The translations under genes were made by a program, and so were the position numbers. From Pseudomonas viridiflava (GTDB lineage Bacteria > Pseudomonadota > Gammaproteobacteria > Pseudomonadales > Pseudomonadaceae): a DNA stretch of 64,000 nt. The stretch lies in contig NZ_UTBZ01000040.1 in assembly GCF_900580865.1 (NCBI RefSeq), forward strand, positions 102,655 to 166,654, read 5' to 3'. The notes beneath the pieces were generated by a model. The model was not told the origin of the DNA. It did no database searches and saw nothing but the letters and a program-made list of their open reading frames with translations. Positions 52,355 through 62,496 of the stretch are shown piece after piece (positions within the stretch are counted from its first letter, which is position 1; every line of letters starts with the position of its first letter).

Positions 52355-53332
52355 TCAGTTGGTGATGTATTTGGCGCTGACGTACGGCGCGTAGTCCGGC
52401 AGAACGGCTTCGACCTTGCCTTGTTCCTTGAGGAACGCGGCGGTGTCGGTGATGGCTTTGGTGGTCGGCGCCCCGAGGTCGCTGACCTGGTCCGCCGCCA
52501 GCGGGTACACGTTGCCTTGCAGCAGCAGCGGAATGTCGCTGGCCTTGGCACCCGAGAGTTTCACAAGCTTGTCGACGTTGGATTGATCGGCGAGCCAGGC
52601 TTTCGGGTCCTTGCGGTAATCGGCGTAGGCGTCGAGGGTGACCTTGGCGAATGCGGTAACGATTTCCGGGTGCTTCTCGGCGAAGTCTTTACGCACGATC
52701 CACGCATCGAAGGTCGGCGCGCCGAACTTGGCCAGTTCGCCGGAAGTGATCAGCACTTTGCCGTTTTCCTTGGCTACGCCCAGCGCCGGATCCCACACGT
52801 AAGTGGCGTCGATGTCGCCGCGTTTCCACGCTGCGATGATCGCTGGCGGCGCGAGGTTGAGCACGGTGACTTTCGATGGATCGATGTTCCAGTGCTTCAG
52901 TGCGGCGAGCAGGCTGTAGTGACCGGTCGATACGAATGGCACGGCGATTTTCTTGCCGATCAGATCCTGTGGCGTCTTGATGCCGGAACCGTCACGGGCG
53001 ACCAGTGCTTCAGCGGCGCCGATCTGAGTGGCGATGAGGAAGGTTTCAACCGGGACTTTGCGAGTGATCGCGGCGGTCAGCGGGCTCGAACCGAGGTAGC
53101 CGATCTGCACGTCACCGGAAGCGATGGCTGCGATGATGTCGGCGCCGTTGTCGAACTTGCGCCAGGCAATGTCGGCTTTGGTGGCTTTTTCGTAAGCGCC
53201 GTCGGCCTGGGCGACTTTCGCTGGGTCAACGGTGGTTTGGTAGGCGACGGTGAGGTCGGCGGCCTGGGCCAGAAAACTCGCGGCAGCCAGAGAGGCCGCG
53301 GCGAGCAGGCGAAGCGGGAAATTCAGTTTCAT
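52355..53332 (-). CDS. tauA: Taurine-binding periplasmic protein
   Basis: TauA-type binding protein, 325 residues, signal peptide ending ASFLAQAAD. Segments [35 protein letters not shown] and [20 protein letters not shown] match taurine-binding proteins. GGAG lies 7 bp before ATG 53332. It is the first gene of tauABCD; the sulfur-type box at 53,396-53,420 is about 65 bp upstream, a good place for CysB activation. Confidence 0.92.
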   Translation of the reverse strand: MKLNFPLRLLAAASLAAASFLAQAADLTVAYQTTVDPAKVAQADGAYEKATKADIAWRKFDNGADIIAAIASGDVQIGYLGSSPLTAAITRKVPVETFLIATQIGAAEALVARDGSGIKTPQDLIGKKIAVPFVSTGHYSLLAALKHWNIDPSKVTVLNLAPPAIIAAWKRGDIDATYVWDPALGVAKENGKVLITSGELAKFGAPTFDAWIVRKDFAEKHPEIVTAFAKVTLDAYADYRKDPKAWLADQSNVDKLVKLSGAKASDIPLLLQGNVYPLAADQVSDLGAPTTKAITDTAAFLKEQGKVEAVLPDYAPYVSAKYITN

Positions 53333-53389
53333 TGAAGAGCTCCATATCAGGCGACCGAGCGTCGGCGTGAAAGGAGACTAAATGATCTA

Positions 53390-53430
53390 AGAATCAGTAA
53401 ATAAATAACTTTTTAGAATGAGCTTATGAG
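53390..53430 (-). promoter_or_regulatory. Sulfur-type box of tauABCD
   Basis: AGTAAATAAATAACTTTTT then AGAATGAGC. It aligns over about 24 bp with 5031-5055 and 33,866-33,892. Closest to the gene of all copies. CysB is the expected activator. Confidence 0.5.
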
Positions 53431-53466
53431 CGGAAAAATCTAAGGCTCGGGGGGATTGGGGGTGTA

Positions 53467-53570
53467 GATCGTTCCCACGCTCTGCGTGGGAATGCAGCCG
53501 ATGACGCTCCGCGTCACCTGGACGCAGAGCGTCCCTTGAGGCGTTACCACGCGGAGCGTGGGAACGATCA
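53467..53570. repeat. Inverted repeat, GATCGTTCCCACGCTCTGCG type
   Basis: Outer arms GATCGTTCCCACGCTCTGCG / CGCGGAGCGTGGGAACGATC with an inner dyad (GATGACGCTCCGCGTC and GACGCAGAGCGTC). A known kind of Pseudomonas intergenic hairpin; one copy here. It separates tauA from the next repeat. Confidence 0.78.
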
Positions 53571-53614
53571 GAATTGTGGATATTTCGGATCTTGCGTTCG
53601 ACGTTCGATCTTTG

Positions 53615-53791
53615 CCCCCTCACCCCAGCCCTCCCGAAACGTCGGACCGCCCCCAGGGGGGCGAGGGGGAAAGGGGGCCGATCTCTGTGCTTTTCAAGGC
53701 CTGAGTTCGACTCGGTATTTCAGGTCGGCGTAACTTTCATGAGCACCTAAATCAGTCCCCTCTCCCTCCGGGAGAGGGCTAGGGTGAGGGG
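53615..53791. repeat. Intergenic inverted-repeat element, copy 7
   Basis: Left end CCCGAAACGTCGGACCGCCC subtype; core has CTGAGTTCGACTCGG and CAGGTCGGCGTAACTTT; right end GGGAGAGGGCTAGGGTGAGG. It lies just after gshA (minus strand). Confidence 0.82.
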
Positions 53792-53795
53792 CTCT

Positions 53796-55379
53796 TCAGT
53801 TGCTGATCGCCAAAATACTCGCCTGATACGACCCGACAAACACATCAAAATCCCCAACCTCGTTCTGCTCCAGCTCAGCCTGCGCAGCCAGCGACGAACG
53901 CGCCAGCTCCTCAAACTTCGCCTGCTCATCCGCCGCCAAAGGCTCGCTACGGAAGAACTCGGCATGCGCCTGGCTCTGACGCAGGGAGAACTGCGCAAAG
54001 CTTTCCTTGTGCTCAGCCATCGCCGCCAGCACCTGCGCGGATGGCGTCAAGGACGGATCGCTGACCTTGGCCAGTTGCGCATCCAGCGCCTTGCTGTGGG
54101 CATCGCCGCCATGGCTCTGATCCAGCAGCGCCGCCAGCGGGGCGATTTGCTCCAGCAGTTCGGCCGCCCAGGTCTTCATCTCGACCGGCTGACCATCACG
54201 CTGCAATTGCAGACCCGGACGACGACCTTCCTTGACCACGCTGAGGAAGTTCGACGTCGCGTTGCCGCACGAGGTATTGGTCAGCAACGGGCTATCGTTC
54301 AGCGCGCAGTACAGCAGGAACGCGTCGAGGAAGCGCGACTCGGTGAGGTCGATGCCCATTGGCAGGAACGGGTTGATGTCCAGGCAACGCACTTCAACGT
54401 ACTGAATGCCACGGGCCACCAGCGCCTGAATCGGCCGCTCGCCGGTATAGGTCACGCGTTTCGGGCGGATGTTGGAGTAGTACTCGTTTTCGATCTGCAG
54501 GATGTTGGTGTTGAGTTGAACCCACTCGCCATCCTTGTGCGTGCCGACTTCAACGTACGGCGCGTACGGCGTGGCCACGGCTTTGCGCAGGCTGTCGGTG
54601 TAACTCGCCAGATCGTTGTAGCACGGCGTCAGACCGGCCTGGGCGTTGCTCTGGTAACCGAGGTCGCTCATGCGCAGGCTGGTGGCGTACGGCAGATACA
54701 AGGTGTCCGGATCGAGCTGTTCCAGCTGATGCGAACGACCACGCAGGAAACCGGCGTCCAGCGCAGGCGATGCACCGAACAGGTACATCAGCAGCCAGCT
54801 GTAACGACGGAAATTACGGATCAGCGCGATGTAGGAAAACGACTGAAAATCGCGATCAGTGCCGACAAACCCTTCGGTCTCGCGCAGCAGCGGCCAGAGC
54901 TTTTCCGGCAGGGAGAAGTTGTAGTGAATCCCGGCGATGCACTGCATGGTCTTGCCATAACGCAGGGCCAGGCCCTTGCGGTAGACGTATTTGAGCTGAC
55001 CGATGTTGGAGGTGCCGTAATAGGCGATCGGGATGTCTTCCTCGGCCGGCAACGGGCACGGCATCGATGGACTCCACAGGTACTCGTTGCCGAGTTTGCT
55101 GTAGGCAAAACGGTGAATCTTGTCCAGGCTCGCCAAGGTATCAGCCGGATCCGGCAGTGCGGGCGTGATGAATTCCAGCAGCGACTCGGAGTAGTCGGTG
55201 GTGATCTGTTCGTTGGTCAGCGCGGAACCCAAGGCTTCGGGGTGCGGCGTTTGCGCCAGGCGACCTTCGCTGGTCACGCGCAGGCATTCACGTTCGATAC
55301 CGTGCAGGCACTGCTCGAGCAGAGAGAGGTTAGCGCGCTCGCCGAGCAGAGCTAGGCGGCGGTTGAGAAGTTCGCTCAA
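53796..55379 (-). CDS. gshA: Glutamate-cysteine ligase
   Basis: ATP-dependent glutamate-cysteine ligase, 527 residues; first step of glutathione synthesis. Proteobacterial GshA features are [39 protein letters not shown], and [22 protein letters not shown]. The start is TTG 55379, 8 bp after AAGGA, matching the MS(E/D)LL N-terminus usual in Pseudomonas; GTG 55394 would add five residues but overlaps that ribosome site. It ends the sulfur region by consuming cysteine, but is a core gene found in all relatives. Confidence 0.95.
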   Translation of the reverse strand: MSELLNRRLALLGERANLSLLEQCLHGIERECLRVTSEGRLAQTPHPEALGSALTNEQITTDYSESLLEFITPALPDPADTLASLDKIHRFAYSKLGNEYLWSPSMPCPLPAEEDIPIAYYGTSNIGQLKYVYRKGLALRYGKTMQCIAGIHYNFSLPEKLWPLLRETEGFVGTDRDFQSFSYIALIRNFRRYSWLLMYLFGASPALDAGFLRGRSHQLEQLDPDTLYLPYATSLRMSDLGYQSNAQAGLTPCYNDLASYTDSLRKAVATPYAPYVEVGTHKDGEWVQLNTNILQIENEYYSNIRPKRVTYTGERPIQALVARGIQYVEVRCLDINPFLPMGIDLTESRFLDAFLLYCALNDSPLLTNTSCGNATSNFLSVVKEGRRPGLQLQRDGQPVEMKTWAAELLEQIAPLAALLDQSHGGDAHSKALDAQLAKVSDPSLTPSAQVLAAMAEHKESFAQFSLRQSQAHAEFFRSEPLAADEQAKFEELARSSLAAQAELEQNEVGDFDVFVGSYQASILAISN

Positions 55380-55517
55380 TTTGGATTCCTTCACGCGTCA
55401 GTCGCCCCAATATGGGGGTGGGCAGGACGGTCTACAAGGGTGAAGTTGAAACTGGCGTTATCGCCTGGTTTTGTAGCGGCAGGCCATTTGCCGGTCAGTC
55501 AGGAACTGCACAATCCT

Positions 55518-55610
55518 TGTGGGAGCGAGCTTGCTCGCGAAGAGGGTTTATCAGCCAACATTTCGGTTGCCTGACACACCGCCTTCGCGAGCAAGCTCGC
55601 TCCCACAAGG
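55518..55610. repeat. Paired short inverted repeats
   Basis: GTGGGAGCGAGCTTGCTCGC and its inverted copy (CGCGAGCAAGCTCGCTCCCAC), about 50 bp apart. Here the pair is in the reverse order to other copies (outer arms are the CCCACA ends). It lies between paaI-type gene and gshA. Confidence 0.8.
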
Positions 55611-55649
55611 TTCGTTGCGCCGAAATTAACTCAAATTGATGGCGTCTAG

Positions 55650-56033
55650 CTACAGGACAGCGAACGTGCCTTGCGCTTTTGCGACCAGTTTGTCGCCCTG
55701 CATCACATCAGCTTCGACCACTAGAGTGCGCCGGCCCGGGTGAATCACCCGCGCCGTGCATAGCACCTCGCCGTCGGAAACGGCGCGGATATAGTTGATC
55801 TTGCACTCGATGGTCGCGCTCTGCTGATCGAAACCATGAGTGCTGGAACAGGCCAGCCCCATGGCGATGTCGACCAGACTGAACAGTGCGCCACCGTGCA
55901 ATTTGCCGCCGCGATTGCGCAGTTCCGGTTCCAGCACCAGGGCGACTTGCGCCACCCCGGGTTCCAGGCTGTGCAGGCGGCAGCCCAACAGCTTGAAAAA
56001 CGCGCTCTCGACGAGCCCGGCCGGAATTTCCAT
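55650..56033 (-). CDS. PaaI-type hotdog thioesterase
   Basis: Hotdog-fold acyl-CoA thioesterase of 127 residues. The motif NRGGKLHGGALFSLVDIAMGLA carries the conserved His-Gly-Gly and Asp; SATIECKINYIRAV completes the fold. It hydrolyses an acyl-CoA thioester; the substrate is unknown. The start codon overlaps the tex stop (TGATG), so it is translated with tex. Confidence 0.9.
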   Translation of the reverse strand: MEIPAGLVESAFFKLLGCRLHSLEPGVAQVALVLEPELRNRGGKLHGGALFSLVDIAMGLACSSTHGFDQQSATIECKINYIRAVSDGEVLCTARVIHPGRRTLVVEADVMQGDKLVAKAQGTFAVL

Positions 56034-58357
56034 CAGCGTTTCTTCAACTGCTTGGCGTTGGCGAACAGCGAGGCCATCGCATTGTTCACTGGTGCGGCGG
56101 TGGTGGTTTCCTTGCGTGGCGCATTGTTCGAAGGCTGGCGCTGCGCCGAGCCCGGACGCGAACCACGCGCGCCGTCGATTTTCTCGCCCGGGGTGTCGCC
56201 CATGCGCATCGACAGGCCAACGCGTTTGCGCGGAATGTCGACTTCCATGACCTTCACTTTCACCACGTCACCGGCCTTCACCGCTTCGCGCGGATCCTTG
56301 ATGAACTTCTCCGACAACGCCGAGATATGCACCAGACCGTCCTGATGCACGCCGATATCGACGAATGCGCCGAACGCGGTCACGTTGGTCACCACGCCTT
56401 CGAGGATCATCCCCAGTCGCAGGTCTTTCAGGTCTTCGACGCCTTCCTGGAACTCGGCAGTCTTGAACTCCGGACGCGGGTCGCGGCCGGGTTTTTCCAG
56501 TTCCTGGATGATGTCGGTCACGGTCGGCAGGCCGAAGGTTTCGTCGGTGAATTTCTTCGGATCCAGACGCTTGAGGAACCCGGCATCGCCGATCAGCGAA
56601 CGGATATCACGGTCGGTTTCAGCGGCAATGCGTTGCACCAGCGGATAGGCTTCCGGGTGCACCGCCGACGAATCCAGCGGATTGTCGCCGTTCATCACGC
56701 GCAAGAAACCGGCCGCCTGTTCGAAGGTTTTTTCGCCCAGACGTGCGACTTTCTTCAGCGCTGCACGGGTTTTGAACGCACCGTGCTCGTCGCGGTGCGC
56801 GACGATGTTTTGCGCCAGTGTCGCGTTGAGGCCGGAGATACGGGCCAGCAACGCCACCGAAGCGGTGTTCACATCAACGCCGACGGCGTTCACGCAATCC
56901 TCGACCACAGCGTCCAGACCACGCGCCAGTTTCAGCTGCGAAACGTCATGCTGGTACTGGCCGACACCGATGGATTTCGGATCGATTTTCACCAGTTCGG
57001 CGAGAGGATCCTGCAGACGGCGGGCGATGGACACCGCGCCACGGATCGACACGTCGAGATCCGGGAATTCCTTGGCCGCCAGCTCCGACGCCGAGTACAC
57101 CGATGCCCCGGCCTCGGAAACCATGACCTTGGTCATTTTCATCGCTGGATATTTTTTGATCAGCTCGATTGCCAGTTTGTCGGTCTCGCGGCTGGCGGTG
57201 CCGTTGCCGATGGCGATCAGATCAACCGAGTGCTTGGCGCACAGGGCGGCCAGAATGGCGATGGTCTGATCCCACTTGTTGTGCGGCACGTGCGGGTAAA
57301 CCGTGGCGTGATCGAGCAGTTTGCCGGTCGAGTCGACCACGGCAACCTTGCAACCGGTACGCAGGCCCGGGTCGAGGCCCAGGGTTGCGCGCGGGCCGGC
57401 CGGTGCGGCCAGCAGCAGGTCGTGCAAGTTGTGTGCGAACACGTTGATCGCCTCGGTTTCGGCGCCATCACGCAGTTCGCCGAGCAGGTCGGTTTCCAGG
57501 TGGGTGTAGAGCTTGACCTTCCACGTCCAGCGCACCACTTCGCCGAGCCATTTGTCTGCCGGGCGGTTCTGGTTCTGGATGTTGAATTGCTGGCCGATCA
57601 TGCCTTCGCACGGGTGCATGGTGCCGGGCAGTTCGTCGCCGACTTTCAGCGCGGAGCTGAGAATGCCTTCGTTGCGGCCACGGAAAATGGCGAGCGCACG
57701 GTGCGACGGCATGCTTTTCAGGGGTTCGTCGTGTTCGAAGTAATCGCGGAACTTGGCGCCTTCTTCTTCCTTGCCAGCGATGACGCGGGCACTGATGGTC
57801 GCTTCCTGCTTGAGGTAGTTGCGCAGTTTCTCCAGCAGGCTGGCGTCTTCGGCGAAACGTTCCATCAGGATGTATTTGGCGCCTTCGAGGGCTGCCTTGA
57901 CATCGGCCACGCCTTTTTCGGCATCAACGAAGCGCGCGGCTTCGGATTCCGGGGTCAGATTCGGGTCGTTGAACAGGCCGTCCGCCAAGTCGCCGAGGCC
58001 GGCTTCCAGGGCAATCTGGCCCTTGGTGCGGCGCTTCTGCTTGTATGGCAAGTACAAGTCTTCGAGGCGGGTCTTGGTGTCGGCGAGTTTGATGTCGCGT
58101 TCGAGAGCAGGGGTGAGTTTGCCTTGCTCTTCGATGCTGGCGAGGATGCTGATGCGCCGTTCGTCGAGTTCTCGCAGGTAGCGCAGACGTTCTTCCAGAT
58201 GACGCAACTGGGTGTCATCGAGGCTGCCGGTGACTTCTTTCCGGTAACGGGCGATGAAGGGAACGGTAGAGCCTTCATCGAGTAGCGCGACGGCCGCTTC
58301 GACCTGTTGTGGGCGTACGCCGAGTTCCTCGGCAATGCGGCTGTTGATGCTGTCCAT
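56033..58357 (-). CDS. tex: Transcription accessory protein Tex
   Basis: Tex/YhgF nucleic-acid-binding protein, 774 residues. In order: N-terminal helical domain ([20 protein letters not shown]), a YqgF-like RNase H fold ([18 protein letters not shown]), helix-hairpin-helix repeats ([20 protein letters not shown]), and a C-terminal S1 domain ([20 protein letters not shown]), then a basic disordered tail. It influences transcription and is essential or important in several pathogens. ATG 58357 follows AGGTGG. It leads a two-gene unit with the thioesterase. Confidence 0.95.
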   Translation of the reverse strand: MDSINSRIAEELGVRPQQVEAAVALLDEGSTVPFIARYRKEVTGSLDDTQLRHLEERLRYLRELDERRISILASIEEQGKLTPALERDIKLADTKTRLEDLYLPYKQKRRTKGQIALEAGLGDLADGLFNDPNLTPESEAARFVDAEKGVADVKAALEGAKYILMERFAEDASLLEKLRNYLKQEATISARVIAGKEEEGAKFRDYFEHDEPLKSMPSHRALAIFRGRNEGILSSALKVGDELPGTMHPCEGMIGQQFNIQNQNRPADKWLGEVVRWTWKVKLYTHLETDLLGELRDGAETEAINVFAHNLHDLLLAAPAGPRATLGLDPGLRTGCKVAVVDSTGKLLDHATVYPHVPHNKWDQTIAILAALCAKHSVDLIAIGNGTASRETDKLAIELIKKYPAMKMTKVMVSEAGASVYSASELAAKEFPDLDVSIRGAVSIARRLQDPLAELVKIDPKSIGVGQYQHDVSQLKLARGLDAVVEDCVNAVGVDVNTASVALLARISGLNATLAQNIVAHRDEHGAFKTRAALKKVARLGEKTFEQAAGFLRVMNGDNPLDSSAVHPEAYPLVQRIAAETDRDIRSLIGDAGFLKRLDPKKFTDETFGLPTVTDIIQELEKPGRDPRPEFKTAEFQEGVEDLKDLRLGMILEGVVTNVTAFGAFVDIGVHQDGLVHISALSEKFIKDPREAVKAGDVVKVKVMEVDIPRKRVGLSMRMGDTPGEKIDGARGSRPGSAQRQPSNNAPRKETTTAAPVNNAMASLFANAKQLKKR

Positions 58358-58715
58358 AAAACCACCTGACATATTGTGAAATCAGGCTCGCAGGCACGGA
58401 AATAAAGGCCCGGAGTCTGGTTGAGCGGCTAGAAAATTGCCGCTGCCTGGGTCAAAAGGCAGCCCGTTGACCCGTGAAATCGAACAATTACTGCACTCGG
58501 CAGGAAAAAAAGCCTGCCACCTGCGGTAACGATTCAGACGTTGCCTGGCACAAAACGCCGCGCATTATAACCAGCGTTCTGTCATTCGGGGGCGTCGCAG
58601 TCTGTAGGCATAAACCCCGGTTTTCTGGCAGTGAAGGAAAAATCTGCTAACAATGCACACGGTGCGTATAACGGCAGCTACGCCATAATGCGCGCCGAGC
58701 TAAAAGGAGCATCCA
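58358..58715. promoter_or_regulatory. Divergent intergenic region tex/ompR
   Basis: About 360 bp without a supported gene. A possible -10 TATAAC lies at 58,678-58,683 for ompR, whose ribosome site AAAAGGAG is at 58,701-58,708. No regulatory motif was recognised with confidence. Confidence 0.4.
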
Positions 58716-59456
58716 ATGAGCAGCACTGCACAAACTGCTGAAGGCGAAAAAATTCTCATCGTTGACGACGATCCGGGGCTGAGCAGCCTGCTGGAACGTT
58801 TTTTCGTCAGCAAGGGCTACCGCGCCCGTACCGTACCGAACACCGAGCAGATGGATCGTCTGCTGTCGCGTGAAGTTTTCAATCTGGTCGTCCTCGACCT
58901 GATGCTGCCCGGCGAAGACGGTCTGACCGCTTGCCGCCGCCTGCGCGGCGCGAACAACCAGATTCCGATCATCATGCTCACCGCCAAGGGCGACGAGCTG
59001 AGCCGCATCAAGGGCCTGGAACTGGGTGCCGACGATTATCTGGCCAAGCCGTTCAACCCGGACGAGCTTATGGCCCGCGTCAAAGCTGTCCTGCGTCGTC
59101 AGGCCGCTCCGGTTCCGGGCGCGCCGGGCAGTGAAGACGAAAATGTCACCTTCGGTGATTACGTGCTGTCGCTGGCCACCCGCGAACTGAAGCGCGGCGA
59201 AGAAGTGCACATGCTCACCACCGGTGAGTTTGCGGTACTCAAGGCCTTGGTGATGAACGCGCGTCAGCCGCTGACCCGCGACAAACTGATGAACCTGGCC
59301 CGTGGCCGCGAGTGGGATGCCCTCGAGCGTTCCATCGACGTGCAGATTTCCCGTCTGCGCCGCATGATCGAGCCGGATCCATCGAAGCCGCGCTATATCC
59401 AGACCGTCTGGGGCGTAGGCTACGTGTTTGTACCCGATGGTGCCGCCACCAAGTGA
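58716..59456 (+). CDS. ompR: Osmolarity response regulator OmpR
   Basis: OmpR-family response regulator, 246 residues. The receiver domain has the phosphoacceptor Asp61 (VVLDLMLPGEDG), acidic pair in VDDDPG, and Lys111 (LAKPFNPDEL). The C-terminal winged helix-turn-helix carries LTTGEFAVLKALV and RPLTRDKLMNLARGREWDALE, nearly as in E. coli OmpR. It pairs with EnvZ downstream and controls envelope genes. AAAAGGAG gives a strong ribosome site. Confidence 0.95.
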   Translation: MSSTAQTAEGEKILIVDDDPGLSSLLERFFVSKGYRARTVPNTEQMDRLLSREVFNLVVLDLMLPGEDGLTACRRLRGANNQIPIIMLTAKGDELSRIKGLELGADDYLAKPFNPDELMARVKAVLRRQAAPVPGAPGSEDENVTFGDYVLSLATRELKRGEEVHMLTTGEFAVLKALVMNARQPLTRDKLMNLARGREWDALERSIDVQISRLRRMIEPDPSKPRYIQTVWGVGYVFVPDGAATK

Positions 59457-59465
59457 TCGGTGATT

Positions 59466-59556
59466 TGTAGGAGCGAGTCTGCAGGTTTTGGTCGAACGGC
59501 CATGCCCGCAGACTCGCAATCCGCAATATGCGAGCATTGCTCGCTCCTGCAAGTGT
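59466..59556. repeat. Hairpin repeat between ompR and envZ
   Basis: TGTAGGAGCGAGTCTGC and GCAGACTCGC, then GCGAGCATTGCTCGCTCCTGCA. A composite of two nested inverted repeats. It may lower envZ transcription relative to ompR. Confidence 0.7.
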
Positions 59557-59569
59557 GTAGCGGTTATAG

Positions 59570-60883
59570 ATGAAGACCCCCGTCTGGTTCCCCCAAAGTT
59601 TTTTCTCCCGCACCCTCTGGCTGGTGCTGATCGTCGTGCTGTTTTCCAAGGCGCTGACCCTGGTTTATCTGTTGATGAACGAGGACGTGCTGGTGGACCG
59701 CCAATACAGCCACGGCGTCGCCCTGACGCTGCGTGCCTATTGGGCCGCCGATGAAGAAAACCGCGCGAAGATCGCTGATGCCGCCACCCTGATTCGGGTC
59801 GTGGGCGCCGGTGTGCCGGAAGGCGAGCAGCACTGGCCGTACAGCGAAATCTATCAGCGGCAGATGCAGGCGGAGCTGGGCGCCGACACCGAAGTGCGTT
59901 TGCGCATGCATTCGCCGCCAGCACTGTGGGTGCGTGCCCCGAGCCTCGGTGATGGCTGGCTTAAGGTGCCGCTGTACCCGCACCCGTTGCGCGGCCAGAA
60001 AATCTGGAACGTGCTCGGCTGGTTCCTCGCCATCGGCTTGTTGTCGACGGCGTCGGCGTGGATTTTCGTCAGTCAGCTCAACCAACCCTTGAAACGTCTG
60101 GTCTATGCCGCCCGGCAACTCGGTCAGGGGCGCAGCGTACGTCTGCCGATCAGCGACACGCCGAGCGAGATGACCGAGGTGTATCGCGCTTTTAACCAGA
60201 TGGCCGAAGACGTCGAGCAGGCCGGACGCGAGCGTGAGTTGATGCTGGCCGGCGTGTCCCATGACTTGCGCACACCGTTGACGCGGTTACGGCTGTCGCT
60301 GGAGTTGATGGGCGATCGCAATGACCTCACCGACGACATGGTCCGCGACATCGAAGACATGGACGCGATCCTCGACCAGTTCCTCGCGTTTATTCGCGAT
60401 GGTCGTGACGAGTCGGTGGAGGAGGTGGACCTTACTGATCTGGTGCGCGAGGTCGCGGCGCCGTACAACCAGAACGAAGAGAAGGTGCGTTTGCGTCTGG
60501 AGCCGATCCAGCCGTTTCCACTGCGTCGGGTATCGATGAAACGCTTGCTGAACAACCTGATCGGCAACGCCTTGAACCATGCCGGCGGCAGCGTGGAAGT
60601 CGCGGCTTATGTGTCCGGTGACGTCAGTGCGCCGTATGTGGTACTGAGCGTGATGGACCGTGGCGCGGGAATTGATCCGTCGGAGCTGGAGGCAATTTTT
60701 AACCCGTTTACCCGGGGAGATCGTGCTCGGGGCGGGAAGGGCACAGGGTTGGGTTTGGCGATTGTGAAGCGGATTGCTTCGATGCATGGCGGCAATGTCG
60801 AGTTGCGTAACCGGTCCGGGGGGGGATTGGAGGCGCGGGTGAGGTTGCCTTTGGGATTGATGCTGCCGCGAGATGCTGTGTAG
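59570..60883 (+). CDS. envZ: Osmosensor histidine kinase EnvZ
   Basis: Inner-membrane histidine kinase, 437 residues. TM1 is at about 15-35, a periplasmic domain of about 110 residues, TM2 at about 147-168, then HAMP (LNQPLKRLVYAARQLGQGRS). The H-box has His231 in GVSHDLRTPLTRLRL, followed by N, G1 (MDRGAGIDPSEL) and G2 (GGKGTGLGLAIVKRI) boxes of the ATPase domain. It phosphorylates OmpR. The start ATG 59570 has no good ribosome site, and the gap to ompR holds a hairpin, so low expression is likely. Confidence 0.95.
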   Translation: MKTPVWFPQSFFSRTLWLVLIVVLFSKALTLVYLLMNEDVLVDRQYSHGVALTLRAYWAADEENRAKIADAATLIRVVGAGVPEGEQHWPYSEIYQRQMQAELGADTEVRLRMHSPPALWVRAPSLGDGWLKVPLYPHPLRGQKIWNVLGWFLAIGLLSTASAWIFVSQLNQPLKRLVYAARQLGQGRSVRLPISDTPSEMTEVYRAFNQMAEDVEQAGRERELMLAGVSHDLRTPLTRLRLSLELMGDRNDLTDDMVRDIEDMDAILDQFLAFIRDGRDESVEEVDLTDLVREVAAPYNQNEEKVRLRLEPIQPFPLRRVSMKRLLNNLIGNALNHAGGSVEVAAYVSGDVSAPYVVLSVMDRGAGIDPSELEAIFNPFTRGDRARGGKGTGLGLAIVKRIASMHGGNVELRNRSGGGLEARVRLPLGLMLPRDAV

Positions 60884-60891
60884 GTCAAAAG

Positions 60892-61083
60892 CCCCTCATC
60901 GGAACGCCGCCCGCCCAGCCCTCTCCCAGAGGGAGAGGGAGCTGACCGAGGTGTCTGGCGTTATACATCGACCTGAAAGTCCGAGTCGATTATGGATTCG
61001 GTAACGATCGATCATGTCGGCGGAGTTTTCCAATATCCCCCAATCAGTCCCTTCTCCCTAAGGGAGAGGGTTAGGGTGAGGGG
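60892..61083. repeat. Intergenic inverted-repeat element, copy 8
   Basis: Full length. Shares the CATCGGAACGCCGCCCGCCC left end with copy 1 at 1957. Core ATCGACCTGAAAGTCC, GTCGATTATGGATTCGGTAA and CATGTCGGCGGAG. It separates convergent envZ and rimK. Confidence 0.82.
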
Positions 61084-61098
61084 CTCTTGCTCTTCGCT

Positions 61099-62004
61099 CT
61101 AGCCCTTGCCTTTGGTGCGCGTCATATTCGGCCCGCCATTCTTCTCAAGATGCTCAATGATGATCCCCGCCACATTCTTCCCCGTGGTGGTCTCGATCCC
61201 TTCCAGCCCCGGTGACGAATTCACTTCCATCACCAACGGCCCGTGATTGGAACGCAGGATATCCACACCCGCCACCGCCAGGCCCATGACCTTGGCCGCA
61301 CGCAACGCGGTCATGCGCTCCTCCGGGGTGATCTTGATCAGGCTGGCGCTGCCGCCGCGATGCAGGTTGGAGCGGAACTCCCCCGGTTTGGCCTGGCGCT
61401 TCATTGCCGCGATGACTTTGTCACCGACCACGAAACAACGAATATCCGCGCCGCCCGCTTCCTTGATGTATTCCTGAACCATGATGTTCTGCTTCAGGCC
61501 CATGAAGGCCTCGATCACCGACTCTGCCGCCGTGGCGGTTTCGCACAACACCACACCGATGCCTTGGGTGCCTTCCAGCACTTTGATCACCAGCGGCGCG
61601 CCGTTGACCATGTCGATCAGGTCAGGAATGTCATCCGGCGAGTGAGCAAACCCGGTCACCGGCAAACCGATGCCACGACGCGACAGCAATTGCAGCGAAC
61701 GCAACTTATCCCGCGAACGGGCGATGGCCACCGACTCGTTGAGCGGGAACACCCCCATCATTTCGAACTGGCGCAACACCGCGCAGCCGTAGAACGTCAC
61801 CGACGCGCCGATCCGCGGGATCACCGCATCGAAGCCTTCCAGCGGTTTGCCGCGATAGTGGATCTGCGGCTTGTGGCTGGCGATGTTCATGTAGGCGCGC
61901 AAGGTGTCGATCACTACCATTTCATGCCCGCGCTCGGTTCCGGCTTCGACCAGACGGCGGGTGGAATACAGACGCGGGTTCCGCGACAGCACAGCGATCT
62001 TCAT
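61099..62004 (-). CDS. rimK: Ribosomal protein S6 glutamate ligase RimK
   Basis: ATP-grasp ligase of 301 residues that adds glutamates to the C-terminus of ribosomal protein S6. The start [20 protein letters not shown] is at ATG 62004, overlapping the rimB stop by 4 bp. ATP-grasp motifs are [37 protein letters not shown] and [17 protein letters not shown]. In P. fluorescens and P. aeruginosa the rimABK operon tunes RimK activity with c-di-GMP and affects motility and virulence; the whole operon is present here. Confidence 0.95.
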   Translation of the reverse strand: MKIAVLSRNPRLYSTRRLVEAGTERGHEMVVIDTLRAYMNIASHKPQIHYRGKPLEGFDAVIPRIGASVTFYGCAVLRQFEMMGVFPLNESVAIARSRDKLRSLQLLSRRGIGLPVTGFAHSPDDIPDLIDMVNGAPLVIKVLEGTQGIGVVLCETATAAESVIEAFMGLKQNIMVQEYIKEAGGADIRCFVVGDKVIAAMKRQAKPGEFRSNLHRGGSASLIKITPEERMTALRAAKVMGLAVAGVDILRSNHGPLVMEVNSSPGLEGIETTTGKNVAGIIIEHLEKNGGPNMTRTKGKG

Positions 62005-62480
62005 GCAACACCTGTGGAGGAGGTAGATACCGGGAACACCGGCTTGTCTTGTACATATTTGATGCCCGGATTGACCACCAACTGGCCATCGATCAGGGCT
62101 TTGGAACCGAGCAGCAGGCGATAACGCATGGACTTGCGGCAGGCGAGGGTGAACTCGACCGGCCACACTCGATCACCGAGGGCCAGGGTGGTGCTGATCA
62201 CGTAGCGCACCTGCGCATGGCCGTTGGAGCTTTTAATGGTTTTGCGCGTCACCAGCGGTGCTTCACAGCGCCGATGGCGCAACTGCACAACCGTGCCGAG
62301 GTGCGCGGTAAAGCGCACCCACTTCTCACCGTCACGCTCGAACGGCTCGATGTCGGTGGCATGCAGGCTGGAGGTGCTGGCACCGGTGTCGATCTTCGCC
62401 CGCAGGCCTGCGACTCCCAAATCCGGAAGCGCCACCCACTCGCGCAGACCGACAACGGTCAAATGGTCAAATGTCTTCAA
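62001..62480 (-). CDS. rimB: RimB retropepsin-like protease
   Basis: ATP-dependent zinc protease/retropepsin-like family (also called RimB), 159 residues. The active-site motif is [12 protein letters not shown] with Asp31, as in aspartic proteases; [18 protein letters not shown] is typical of the family end. The start is TTG 62480 (MKTFDHL) with no recognisable ribosome site; translational coupling to rimA, which ends 16 bp upstream, may help. Proposed to process glutamylated S6 or regulate RimK. Confidence 0.88.
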   Translation of the reverse strand: MKTFDHLTVVGLREWVALPDLGVAGLRAKIDTGASTSSLHATDIEPFERDGEKWVRFTAHLGTVVQLRHRRCEAPLVTRKTIKSSNGHAQVRYVISTTLALGDRVWPVEFTLACRKSMRYRLLLGSKALIDGQLVVNPGIKYVQDKPVFPVSTSSTGVA

Positions 62481-62496
62481 TAGAAAAAACCAACGA

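Noticed and set aside
56327..58285. 652-codon open frame antisense to tex
   Set aside because: Fully inside the tex gene, which has intact domains; composition is typical of antisense frames in high-GC genes.
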